From positions 1 to 5,237 of the forward strand of contig DAOWNX010000077.1 in the NCBI GenBank assembly GCA_030642335.1: a stretch of DNA of 5,237 nucleotides, given 5' to 3'. Shown here piece after piece: positions 1 through 5,237 of the stretch (its first letter is position 1; each line of letters opens with the position of its first letter). Below the pieces are notes generated by a model. The model was not told the DNA's origin. It did not search any database and worked only from the letters and a program-made list of their open reading frames with translations. Source of the stretch: Caldisericota bacterium (GTDB lineage Bacteria; Caldisericota; Caldisericia; Caldisericales; Caldisericaceae). The position numbers were made by a program, and so were the translations under genes.

Positions 1-540
1 ATAACTTTCTAAAACAGGAGCATCGGAAATCTTGATGTTTTTAAACCTATCTCCTTTTATATCCCCAAATATCTTTTCATCATATTTTTTGTCAAAAGAT
101 GTAATACCTGCATCTTTTACAAATGCGCTGCCTACAGCAGTTCTTATAGCTCCTTTGATACTGGAGCCTGGAATATACGGTTTTCCATATTTCATTCCCC
201 TTGGCAATGGCATAACCAACACCTGATTTTCCGCCCTTGAACCTCTTAAAGCTGCTTTATAGTCTTCAATCAATCTATCGCTCTCTACAGGAATATTTGC
301 TCTTGCATATTTTTCTAAAGCAATGTTATCTGCAACAAATCTCCTTAAATCTGTAAAACTCTTATTAGAAAAGGCATTTGAAATGTCGGTATTCTCTGAA
401 TTATCCGATAACCATCTTTCCAGATCTATCAAATGCAACATTTTGTCTTTTATGACAAAATCAAACGGATTCAGTTCCTCCCCTGTTCCTATATGCACTG
501 GTGTTAAAAATGTTATTTCCATTGTATAAACATCATTCAT
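1..540 (-). CDS. csm5: Csm5, type III-A CRISPR RAMP protein (3' part outside window)
   Basis: Csm5 is a RAMP-family (Cas7-like) subunit of the Csm complex that caps the end of the backbone carrying the crRNA 3' end; in studied systems it also helps crRNA 3' maturation by recruiting host nucleases. I translated the minus strand from 540: the frame stays open for 180 codons to the window edge, roughly half the usual family length. The N-terminus carries the RAMP signature TPVHIGTG (residues 13-20). The glycine-rich loop YIPGSSIKGAIRTA lies at 122-135, and IFGD followed by KISDAPV at 157-176 matches the usual Csm5 segment. ATG 540 is the start because an in-frame TAA lies three codons before it with no other start codon between. 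Its first eight bases overlap the end of csm4 (ATGAATGA), and only a weak AGGG precedes it, so translation probably depends on coupling to csm4. The next in-frame ATG is codon 7. All ten arginine codons are AGA/AGG. Identity is confident from motifs and gene order. Confidence 0.93.
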   Translation of the reverse strand, partial: MNDVYTMEITFLTPVHIGTGEELNPFDFVIKDKMLHLIDLERWLSDNSENTDISNAFSNKSFTDLRRFVADNIALEKYARANIPVESDRLIEDYKAALRGSRAENQVLVMPLPRGMKYGKPYIPGSSIKGAIRTAVGSAFVKDAGITSFDKKYDEKIFGDIKGDRFKNIKISDAPVLESY

Positions 541-1507
541 TTCTAACCCTTAATGCTATAGTAAGAGGCAAACCATAGTGTCTTATGCGACTGTCTGTAT
601 GAATATTTTTCAGAAGTTGATCTTTTAGAGGAATATCTTTTACATCATAGAATATTGCCCCGGGTTCCATCATAATCACAGGTTTTTTAAATGGGTTGCC
701 TCCAATGGCAAAATCGCCACCCAATTTCCCATATTTTGTGTGTAATTTGTAAGATGCATTCAAATTCTCTGGCCAGCTTTGAAATGCAACACCCGATAGA
801 CTCATCAAACAGTTGTAATCTTCTACATCAAATACATCAGAATCAAAACTACTATCTATATCAATTCTTATCTCGCCCTTGCCTGTGGATTTGTCTTTGC
901 CAAATCCTGTTTTTTCTATATATTCCTTCCAGATATATTCCCACAATCTCTTTACATTATCATCTCTAACTTTCACATAAATATCCATTCCTTCATTAAG
1001 CCAGGTATCTGTTGTAAAATACAATCCCCCTTCCTCTAAAGTCATATTTGTGTTTCTATTTATCGTGTTATGGGCGGTAATTTCCTCCTTCTCCTTCTCC
1101 TCTCTTTCTCTTTCCTTTAATTCCAATAATTCCAAGAGTTTTGTTGTTATTTGCTTCTCTGATGCTTCAGGCTTTATCTTCTCCCACAGAGAAACAGGTA
1201 TCCACTTCTCTTTCTTTATTCCCTTTAATCTTTTCATAAATTCAAATTTACTTTCGCTACTTTCTCTTGCCATATTATCTATCTCTTTATGTTTTAAGGG
1301 TGGTAGCAGAGGACGAGGTAAATAGCCTTCAGGAAAAGCATCTGAAATTAGTAAAGGTACATCATCTTCATACTGATTTAAAAAATCCTTGAGACATTCT
1401 TCTCCCTTTAAGTATCTCATTCCCCAGCATATATGTCCAAATATTGTATCTGCCTGAGGATATGTCCTCAATGAAGACAATATTTTAATCCTATATCTTA
1501 GAAACAT
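533..1507 (-). CDS. csm4: Csm4, type III-A CRISPR RAMP protein (Cas5-like)
   Basis: Csm4 is the Cas5-like subunit that binds the 8-nt repeat-derived 5' tag of the crRNA and docks Cas10 at the foot of the Csm complex. The 324 residues are a normal family length. Visible hallmarks are an N-terminal DTIFGHICWGM segment (20-30), the proline-rich SDAFPEGYLPRPLLPP (55-70), YFTTDTWLNEGMDIYVKV (163-180) and the glycine-rich TGFGKDKSTGKGEI (200-213). Near the C-terminus are GGDFAIGGNPFKKPVIMMEPG (263-283, key residues GGNPFKKP) and a final HYGLPLTIAL. A highly charged Lys/Glu segment at about 125-142 looks like a surface helix or linker. The ATG abuts the csm3 stop directly (TGAATG), with GGAG five bases upstream inside csm3's last codons. 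The gene ends eight bases into csm5. No catalytic role is expected. The only near alternative is another Cas5-group RAMP such as Cmr3, but the gene order and motifs favour Csm4. Confidence 0.94.
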   Translation of the reverse strand: MFLRYRIKILSSLRTYPQADTIFGHICWGMRYLKGEECLKDFLNQYEDDVPLLISDAFPEGYLPRPLLPPLKHKEIDNMARESSESKFEFMKRLKGIKKEKWIPVSLWEKIKPEASEKQITTKLLELLELKEREREEKEKEEITAHNTINRNTNMTLEEGGLYFTTDTWLNEGMDIYVKVRDDNVKRLWEYIWKEYIEKTGFGKDKSTGKGEIRIDIDSSFDSDVFDVEDYNCLMSLSGVAFQSWPENLNASYKLHTKYGKLGGDFAIGGNPFKKPVIMMEPGAIFYDVKDIPLKDQLLKNIHTDSRIRHYGLPLTIALRVRNE

Positions 1508-2200
1508 TCAATCTCCGTTAGAAGATTCCAACTTATTTAATTGAGCTTTTGCCTTTTCTTCCCAGTTTTCAATGCCTTCAATTTCAAATTTTACTTGACC
1601 GCATCCCCGAGAGATACTACCGCCTAAACCATCTTTTTCTACTAAACGAAGACAAGCCAAAACCGTATTCATAAATTTTTTTTCTTTATCTATATCAAAT
1701 TCTTTTAAACTAATATTGAGTGTAAACTCTACATCTGCAGGCACTCTTTCCAGGGGCCTGGGGTGCTCTGCTGTGCCGCTAATTCTATTTATGATATTTT
1801 CATACTTTATCTCCATAGGAAGTTCGCCACTGTCAAAATCCTCTTTAAATTTATTCGTCATATATGCATCTCTAACAGCAATTCTAGTAGGACCTTCAAT
1901 TTCCGATTCTTTTTCTTTTTTTGAACCACTTACACCAAATAATGTGCATACAGGACAATCTGGCTTACCACATTGGCAGGGTCCCCCATTTTCTCCATAT
2001 CTACCTAAATAGAGTTCCAATGAAGACCTCATCTTTCCCTTTAAAGATGAACCAGGTATATAAGGCTCATGTGAAATAGGATGTTTTATAATAGGCTGAT
2101 CCAATCCACCAATCTCTATTACTTCATTGCCCGCACCAATATGAAGGCCGGTTAGAAGCTTTATTGTTCCTTTTATTTCCCTAATATTTTCAAGTTTCAT
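1508..2200 (-). CDS. csm3: Csm3, type III-A backbone RAMP and target-RNA endonuclease (Cas7)
   Basis: Csm3 is the repeated Cas7-like backbone subunit: several copies coat the crRNA and each cuts bound target RNA at 6-nt intervals. The 230 residues are a typical length. In order, TGLHIGAG (17-24) is the RAMP N-terminal motif; GGLDQPIIKHP (31-41) places D34 where the catalytic Asp of studied Csm3 proteins lies (D33 in Streptococcus thermophilus by my alignment from memory); YIPGSSLKGKMRSSLE (47-62) is the crRNA-contacting loop. Cys75, Cys77, Cys82 and Cys85 form a probable zinc site ahead of LFGVSG. RIAVRDAYM (106-114), GTAEHPRPLERVPADV (142-157) and the glycine-rich DGLGGSISRGCGQV (190-203) complete the family pattern. 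The start has an excellent AGGAGG five bases upstream that overlaps the csm2 stop codon; the gap to csm2 is nine bases. Target cleavage activity is inferred from the retained Asp. Confidence 0.96.
   Translation of the reverse strand: MKLENIREIKGTIKLLTGLHIGAGNEVIEIGGLDQPIIKHPISHEPYIPGSSLKGKMRSSLELYLGRYGENGGPCQCGKPDCPVCTLFGVSGSKKEKESEIEGPTRIAVRDAYMTNKFKEDFDSGELPMEIKYENIINRISGTAEHPRPLERVPADVEFTLNISLKEFDIDKEKKFMNTVLACLRLVEKDGLGGSISRGCGQVKFEIEGIENWEEKAKAQLNKLESSNGD
1513..1516 (-). promoter_or_regulatory. Ribosome binding site of csm4 within the csm3 3' end
   Basis: GGAG with spacer ATTGA before the csm4 ATG at 1507. It lies in the last codons of csm3 and the csm3 stop TGA abuts the start codon. 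It is shorter than the csm2 and csm3 sites. Confidence 0.7.
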
Positions 2201-2205
2201 TATTT

Positions 2206-2211
2206 CCTCCT
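2206..2211 (-). promoter_or_regulatory. Ribosome binding site of csm3, overlapping the csm2 stop
   Basis: AGGAGG with a five-base spacer AAATA before the csm3 ATG at 2200. Its first bases are shared with the csm2 stop codon (TAGGAGG). It is one of the strongest sites in the operon, which fits the need for several Csm3 copies per complex. Confidence 0.84.
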
Positions 2212-2614
2212 ATTTTCCTTTTAGCACCCCTTTTCCATAACAAAAACCTACAACCGCCTCAAAATATAGCATGAAATCCTCAAATCTTTGCCAATTATCA
2301 ATAAACTGAATATTTTCCACAAGAAAATTTCTAAACCCACTTGTTATGCTTTTACGAGCTAAGGCATACTCTGATTTTGACCTCTGCATTTTTACCAAAG
2401 GTAATATCTCTTTAAATACTTTCTCCTTTTCTTTATCACTCCCTGCTTTTGTATTATATTTTTTCTCCAATTGTTTAAAATCTCCATAAAATCGTCGCAA
2501 TTGATTTGTAGATAACCTATCGTATCTTTCAGCGAAGCTTTTTGCCACCTTCTCTGCCTCCTCGCTGAGCAATTCGGGTCTTATGTTTCCATCTTTATCT
2601 CTATATGAAATCAT
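2210..2614 (-). CDS. csm2: Csm2, type III-A small subunit (Cas11)
   Basis: Csm2 is the small, all-helical subunit (Cas11 group) that stacks along the Csm3 backbone and holds the crRNA-target duplex in the groove between the two filaments; it has no known catalytic activity. The 134-residue product is predicted to be mostly helical and is rich in Lys and Glu. Recognisable elements are LSTNQLRRFYGDF (34-46), the most conserved part of the family, KMQRSKSEYALARK (75-88), and a C-terminal aromatic helix FEDFMLYFEAVVGFCYG (111-127). The start is two bases after the cas10 stop and follows a near-perfect AAGGAGG with a six-base spacer. Position between cas10 and csm3 is exactly where Csm2 sits in type III-A operons. 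Sequence conservation in this family is low, so the assignment leans on the LSTNQLRRF motif, the size and the context together. Confidence 0.93.
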   Translation of the reverse strand: MISYRDKDGNIRPELLSEEAEKVAKSFAERYDRLSTNQLRRFYGDFKQLEKKYNTKAGSDKEKEKVFKEILPLVKMQRSKSEYALARKSITSGFRNFLVENIQFIDNWQRFEDFMLYFEAVVGFCYGKGVLKGK

Positions 2615-2616
2615 AT

Positions 2617-5112
2617 CTACCTCCTTGATTGATTTATTGCTATGGTTAATGCCACTGGTAACTTTCTTGTCCCATCTGTTTTTTCCCTACTAAACAACGA
2701 AAGAAGTCTATCCACCTCATCCTGATTGATACATTCATTATTCTTTATCTGAACAATATTTCTGCTTGTATCGTAATGTGCAGCAGATATATACAATGCG
2801 TCTCTTGGATTGACTTTGTCTCCATTTTCTGTTGCTCTAAAAAAACTCTCTGCCCTTCTTGAATAATCCAAAAGTCTATACAAAAATCCCGTCGTAATAT
2901 TGCTTTTCTTGTCATCAAACCTTTCTGTGAACCATTTACTCCATTTTGTTTGGTTTTTCATATCAGACCATTTCAATGTGTGTTCAAATAGTGTAATTGC
3001 ATCCTTTTTCAATCTGCCATTTTCCCTATATCCTTTTGATTTTTCCAAGAGTTCTTCTGCCATTTTTGCCACTCTCCTTAAAGGCACATGTGGTTTTACA
3101 ACAGAAATTCCTGCAGACAGGCTTATATCCTCATTGTTTGCAGAAAAATTTTCAAATAAATCTCTTATCTCCATTGTAAGGTTAATGATTTGCCTCCAGG
3201 GACCAACCAGAAACAGGTCATCCCCTCCTGCAAACACCACATAAGTATATCTGTATCTTTCTTTAATAAAATTCACCAGATAGCCTGCAAAAAAGTAGTT
3301 TATCATCCGAGAAAGAGATACAAATCGGGATAAAGACACTCTCTTTTTCTCAAATCCAATGCTGAATATAAGTCCCAGATTATCTACATCTGCTTTCAAT
3401 ACACCCAAAAGTGGTCTTCCCACTTTTTCATCACCCTTGATACGTTTTGCTTTTTCTGCAATGAGTGAAAATGTCATTGTTTTTCCTGTAAGATTTTCCC
3501 CTTCATCTTCTTCTTTTGCCTTTTTATAAAAACCTTCATCTTCTAAATCTTCTTTTGCAATCTGTGGCATATAACCTGCAATATATCCCCTACCAAATTT
3601 TGTATCTTCCTTAAGTCCTTGAATGTAAATACTTTTATTTATTATATTTGTATCTATCTTATTATCGTCTTCAAAAAATGCTCCTTCAATATCTTTAAAC
3701 AGTTTTATACTGCGAGGTAAATCTTTACCATATACAATGTAATTTGCACCCGGTAAATCCTTACCAATCTTTTCTTTCTGTTCATAGCAATCTTTACATA
3801 TCTTCTTATCAGTATTTTCTTTTCTGTTAAAATCATCACTACATTTTTCATCTGCAGGATTTTTTCCACATATACTACAGATATGTTCTATCTCCTTCTC
3901 TATTATCGGAGTTTGAAATTTTAATATTGTTTCAAATTTATGTTGTTTTACTTCATTTAATCTGTCTTCAAATGCCCACAAAACCTCATAAAATTTTTCA
4001 AGTTTAAAATTCTCTTGTGTAAGTTCAAAGTCATAACTCAAAGATAAAGACAGCTCCCCGTTAAATTTATCCCAGAAAAATCTATCTACCTCTTCAGATA
4101 TTTTCTTCATTTCTTTTTTAACTTTTGGAAGATTGGGCAAAAGCAACATGAATTTTCCACCTGCATCCATAATCAGACTTAACTCTGATAAATCCAGTTT
4201 CTCTAAAATATAAAAGACAACAGACCTTGTAAGTGCCTGTAGATAAAAAGAACGAGCACGAAACAGTCTCGTTATACCTTTTCCACTGCTTTCTGTTACA
4301 CCAAATATATAGGATTGTATGCCTGATAAATCACCGCCGGCTAAGATAAACTTTGCTTCTTTGTCAAATTCTTTTGGAATTTCTCCCTTTTCTCTATGAT
4401 ATACATACAGTGCCTCTGCTATGGAGGCAGTGCCTTTCAAATGGTCATATAAGGATACATCTGGCAAGTTCTTATATGTAGAAGAAGGGATAGACCAGGT
4501 AAATTGTTCAAGGACATTCAAAAGCCAGGATAAATAATGTCTGAATGGTAAACTTCCTTTAATTTTCCTCAGTTCATCTTTAAAAGCATTAAAGAGTTTT
4601 TCATATTGACCTTCATCTTCAATGTGTTCTCCCTGAACGGGAAAGATATTGTCTCCTTTTAATTCTCTTAAAAGGTAAAACCATTTTCTTTCAAATTTGT
4701 GTTCGTTCAGCTCTATCTCATCTACTATAGCATTCAATCTTGCCTTTTTAAAATATTTCCTGTCTCTCGGTGTTTCATCGGGCAGTCTTTCTAAACCAGA
4801 GGATAATCTGTCGGCTATTGTTATACACTGTTCTAAAAGATTGTCCGCTGGATTATGATGAGCAGCCGCTTTTCTGGCAATAAAACTCCTTATATCTCTT
4901 ACATTTTCAATCTCAATGTCGTCGGGCAAAGGCAGAGTATCTTTATCTTCAATGAAGGCATCTGTATAAAGCACATGCCAATGAGAAGGTTTTCCTTTAT
5001 ATACTGGCATTAAAAATTCATTATCTGATTTTCCCCCGCCTGCTCGCTGAGAAAATTTGCCGATGTCATGAAGTAAGGCAGCTAATACAACAACCTTTTG
5101 TTCGCCGTCCAT
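2617..5112 (-). CDS. cas10: Cas10/Csm1, type III-A large subunit with HD nuclease and GGDD cyclase
   Basis: Cas10 (Csm1) is the signature large subunit of type III effector complexes. On target RNA binding its HD domain cuts single-stranded DNA and its Palm domains make cyclic oligoadenylate that activates CARF-type effectors. The 831 residues are within the normal range. An N-terminal HD domain shows LLHDIGKF (H15, D16), a His-containing SHWHVLYTD (43-51), AAAHHNP (82-88, H85/H86) and ADRLSSG (100-106, D101). Palm 1 opens with AGGDLSGIQSYIFG (258-271) and contains DAGGKFMLLLPN (316-327), a Csm1-type motif. A Cys cluster (C412, C415, C424, C439, C442) forms the zinc-binding linker. Palm 2 has LKADVDNLG (572-580, D575 and D577) and the cyclase motif AGGDDLF (628-634), followed by a helical C-terminal domain. 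ATG 5112 is certain: an in-frame TAA lies four codons upstream with no other start between, and AAGGAG precedes it by five bases. Its last two Arg codons, AGG AGG, double as the csm2 ribosome binding site. Confidence 0.97.
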   Translation of the reverse strand: MDGEQKVVVLAALLHDIGKFSQRAGGGKSDNEFLMPVYKGKPSHWHVLYTDAFIEDKDTLPLPDDIEIENVRDIRSFIARKAAAHHNPADNLLEQCITIADRLSSGLERLPDETPRDRKYFKKARLNAIVDEIELNEHKFERKWFYLLRELKGDNIFPVQGEHIEDEGQYEKLFNAFKDELRKIKGSLPFRHYLSWLLNVLEQFTWSIPSSTYKNLPDVSLYDHLKGTASIAEALYVYHREKGEIPKEFDKEAKFILAGGDLSGIQSYIFGVTESSGKGITRLFRARSFYLQALTRSVVFYILEKLDLSELSLIMDAGGKFMLLLPNLPKVKKEMKKISEEVDRFFWDKFNGELSLSLSYDFELTQENFKLEKFYEVLWAFEDRLNEVKQHKFETILKFQTPIIEKEIEHICSICGKNPADEKCSDDFNRKENTDKKICKDCYEQKEKIGKDLPGANYIVYGKDLPRSIKLFKDIEGAFFEDDNKIDTNIINKSIYIQGLKEDTKFGRGYIAGYMPQIAKEDLEDEGFYKKAKEEDEGENLTGKTMTFSLIAEKAKRIKGDEKVGRPLLGVLKADVDNLGLIFSIGFEKKRVSLSRFVSLSRMINYFFAGYLVNFIKERYRYTYVVFAGGDDLFLVGPWRQIINLTMEIRDLFENFSANNEDISLSAGISVVKPHVPLRRVAKMAEELLEKSKGYRENGRLKKDAITLFEHTLKWSDMKNQTKWSKWFTERFDDKKSNITTGFLYRLLDYSRRAESFFRATENGDKVNPRDALYISAAHYDTSRNIVQIKNNECINQDEVDRLLSLFSREKTDGTRKLPVALTIAINQSRR
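2620..2626 (-). promoter_or_regulatory. Ribosome binding site of csm2, embedded in the cas10 3' end
   Basis: AAGGAGG with six bases (TAGAT plus the first T-side base run; cas10 stop TAG included) before the csm2 ATG at 2614. The AGGAGG is also the pair of Arg codons that ends Cas10, so ribosomes finishing cas10 pass directly over this site, which supports coupled translation of the large and small subunits. Confidence 0.82.
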
Positions 5113-5117
5113 ACTTT

Positions 5118-5123
5118 CTCCTT
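5118..5123 (-). promoter_or_regulatory. Ribosome binding site of cas10
   Basis: The minus strand reads AAGGAG followed by a five-base spacer AAAGT and then ATG. Together with the in-frame TAA at 5124-5122 this fixes the cas10 start. Confidence 0.85.
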
Positions 5124-5124
5124 A

Positions 5125-5155
5125 AAGTAAAGTTTACACCTTTTTTATTTTACTT
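5125..5155. repeat. Inverted repeat just upstream of the cas10 ribosome binding site
   Basis: On the plus strand AAGTAAA at 5125-5131 is the reverse complement of TTTACTT at 5149-5155, a perfect seven-base pair of arms around a 17-base spacer. Inside it GTAAAGTTTAC (5127-5137) is an 11-base palindrome with a one-base centre. The three GTAAA/TTTAC half-sites lie between the -10-like element and the Shine-Dalgarno, a position suited to a repressor operator or a weak RNA hairpin. All bases are seen directly; a regulatory role is only inferred, and AT-rich DNA gives such repeats by chance. Confidence 0.35.
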
Positions 5156-5237
5156 CAATCTTTTTTCGCTCTTGATGTATGGTCTCAATCTCTTTTTACA
5201 GGTCATTTTTTGAATATCCCCTACATTTTAGCTACTA

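Larger units (their letters stand above)
1..5112 (-). other. Type III-A CRISPR-Cas interference operon csm1-csm2-csm3-csm4-csm5
   Basis: Five consecutive genes on one strand encode every structural subunit of a Csm ribonucleoprotein. Junctions in order are: cas10 to csm2, 2-base gap; csm2 to csm3, 9-base gap; csm3 to csm4, stop and start adjacent; csm4 to csm5, 8-base overlap. At the first three junctions the downstream Shine-Dalgarno lies wholly or partly within the upstream gene's end, a layout typical of translational coupling. No internal terminator or promoter was evident, so a single transcript starting right of 5112 is likely. The operon continues beyond the left edge. Adaptation genes (cas1, cas2), cas6, csm6 and a CRISPR array are not in the window. 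Confidence 0.93.
5113..5237 (-). promoter_or_regulatory. Upstream region of the cas10 operon, probable promoter
   Basis: These 125 AT-rich bases carry no gene I can support: all three minus-strand frames meet a stop within the first 15 bases of the right edge, so any upstream co-directional gene ends there or outside. A -10-like TAAAAT lies at 5152-5147, but the hexamer 17 bases before it (TCAAGA) matches the -35 consensus at only three of six positions, so the promoter call is weak and mainly positional. If it is used, transcription would begin about 25-30 bases before the cas10 ATG. No terminator-like hairpin with a T run was seen. Confidence 0.4.

Noticed and set aside
32..529. Two plus-strand open frames at the left end
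   Set aside because: The minus strand here is a continuous open frame with clear Csm5 motifs, so the plus-strand frames are antisense shadows.
691..969. Plus-strand open frame of 92 codons opposite csm4
   Set aside because: It lies wholly antisense to a motif-rich csm4, has no ribosome binding site I could see and gives a Cys/His/Ser-rich product typical of a shadow frame.
1043..1088. GGAGG inside csm4 followed by an in-frame ATG, as a possible internal start for a shorter Csm4 product
   Set aside because: The spacing of nearly 40 bases from GGAGG (1088-1084) to the ATG at 1045 is far too long, and the GGAGG is explained by the Lys/Glu codons. A separate csm2 is already present, so no internal small subunit is needed.
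1050..1325. Plus-strand open frame of 91 codons, Ser/Phe/Leu-rich and membrane-like
   Set aside because: It is antisense to csm4; the hydrophobic look comes from reading the opposite strand of the Lys/Glu-coding purine tract.
1716..2012. Plus-strand open frame of 98 codons opposite csm3
   Set aside because: It is antisense to conserved Csm3 motifs and has no independent coding evidence.
2900..3244. Plus-strand open frames opposite the Palm 2 region of cas10
   Set aside because: They are shadows of the conserved GGDD-containing region, and two overlapping antisense frames here reflect the AT-rich codon use of cas10.
5113..5237. A CRISPR array at the right edge
   Set aside because: No repeat of array length recurs; only the six-base GATTGA core is shared between the two motifs.

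Overview
The window is almost entirely one minus-strand operon encoding a type III-A (Csm) CRISPR-Cas interference complex. Reading in the direction of transcription, from high to low coordinates, the order is cas10/csm1 (5112-2617), csm2 (2614-2210), csm3 (2200-1508), csm4 (1507-533) and csm5 (540 to the left edge, cut off). This is the canonical csm1-2-3-4-5 order, and each gene carries recognisable family motifs. The five genes are packed with gaps of 2, 9 and 0 bases and then an 8-base overlap, so they are very probably co-transcribed and translationally coupled.

How the genes work together, from family knowledge: Csm3 forms the crRNA-binding backbone and cuts target RNA, Csm2 forms the inner small-subunit filament, Csm4 caps the 5'-tag end of the crRNA together with Cas10, and Csm5 caps the 3' end. 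Cas10 carries the HD DNase and the GGDD Palm cyclase that makes cyclic oligoadenylate when target RNA is bound. The residues expected for all three activities are present: H15-D16 and GGDD 629-632 in Cas10, and D34 in Csm3. The complex therefore looks catalytically intact.

The right-hand 125 bases (5113-5237) hold the upstream region of the operon: a strong Shine-Dalgarno, a small inverted repeat, a weak -10-like element and two short GATTGA motifs. No CRISPR array, Cas6, Cas1/Cas2 or Csm6/CARF effector lies in the window; these would be downstream of csm5, upstream of cas10, or elsewhere in the genome.

Organism: the DNA is visibly AT-rich, ribosome binding sites are strong AGGAGG types, all ten arginine codons in the visible part of csm5 are AGA or AGG, and the proteins are rich in Lys, Glu and Ile. 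This suggests an AT-rich bacterium, possibly thermophilic, but the sequence does not let me name a lineage. I found no convincing sign of an undescribed system; this is a well-preserved example of a known one.
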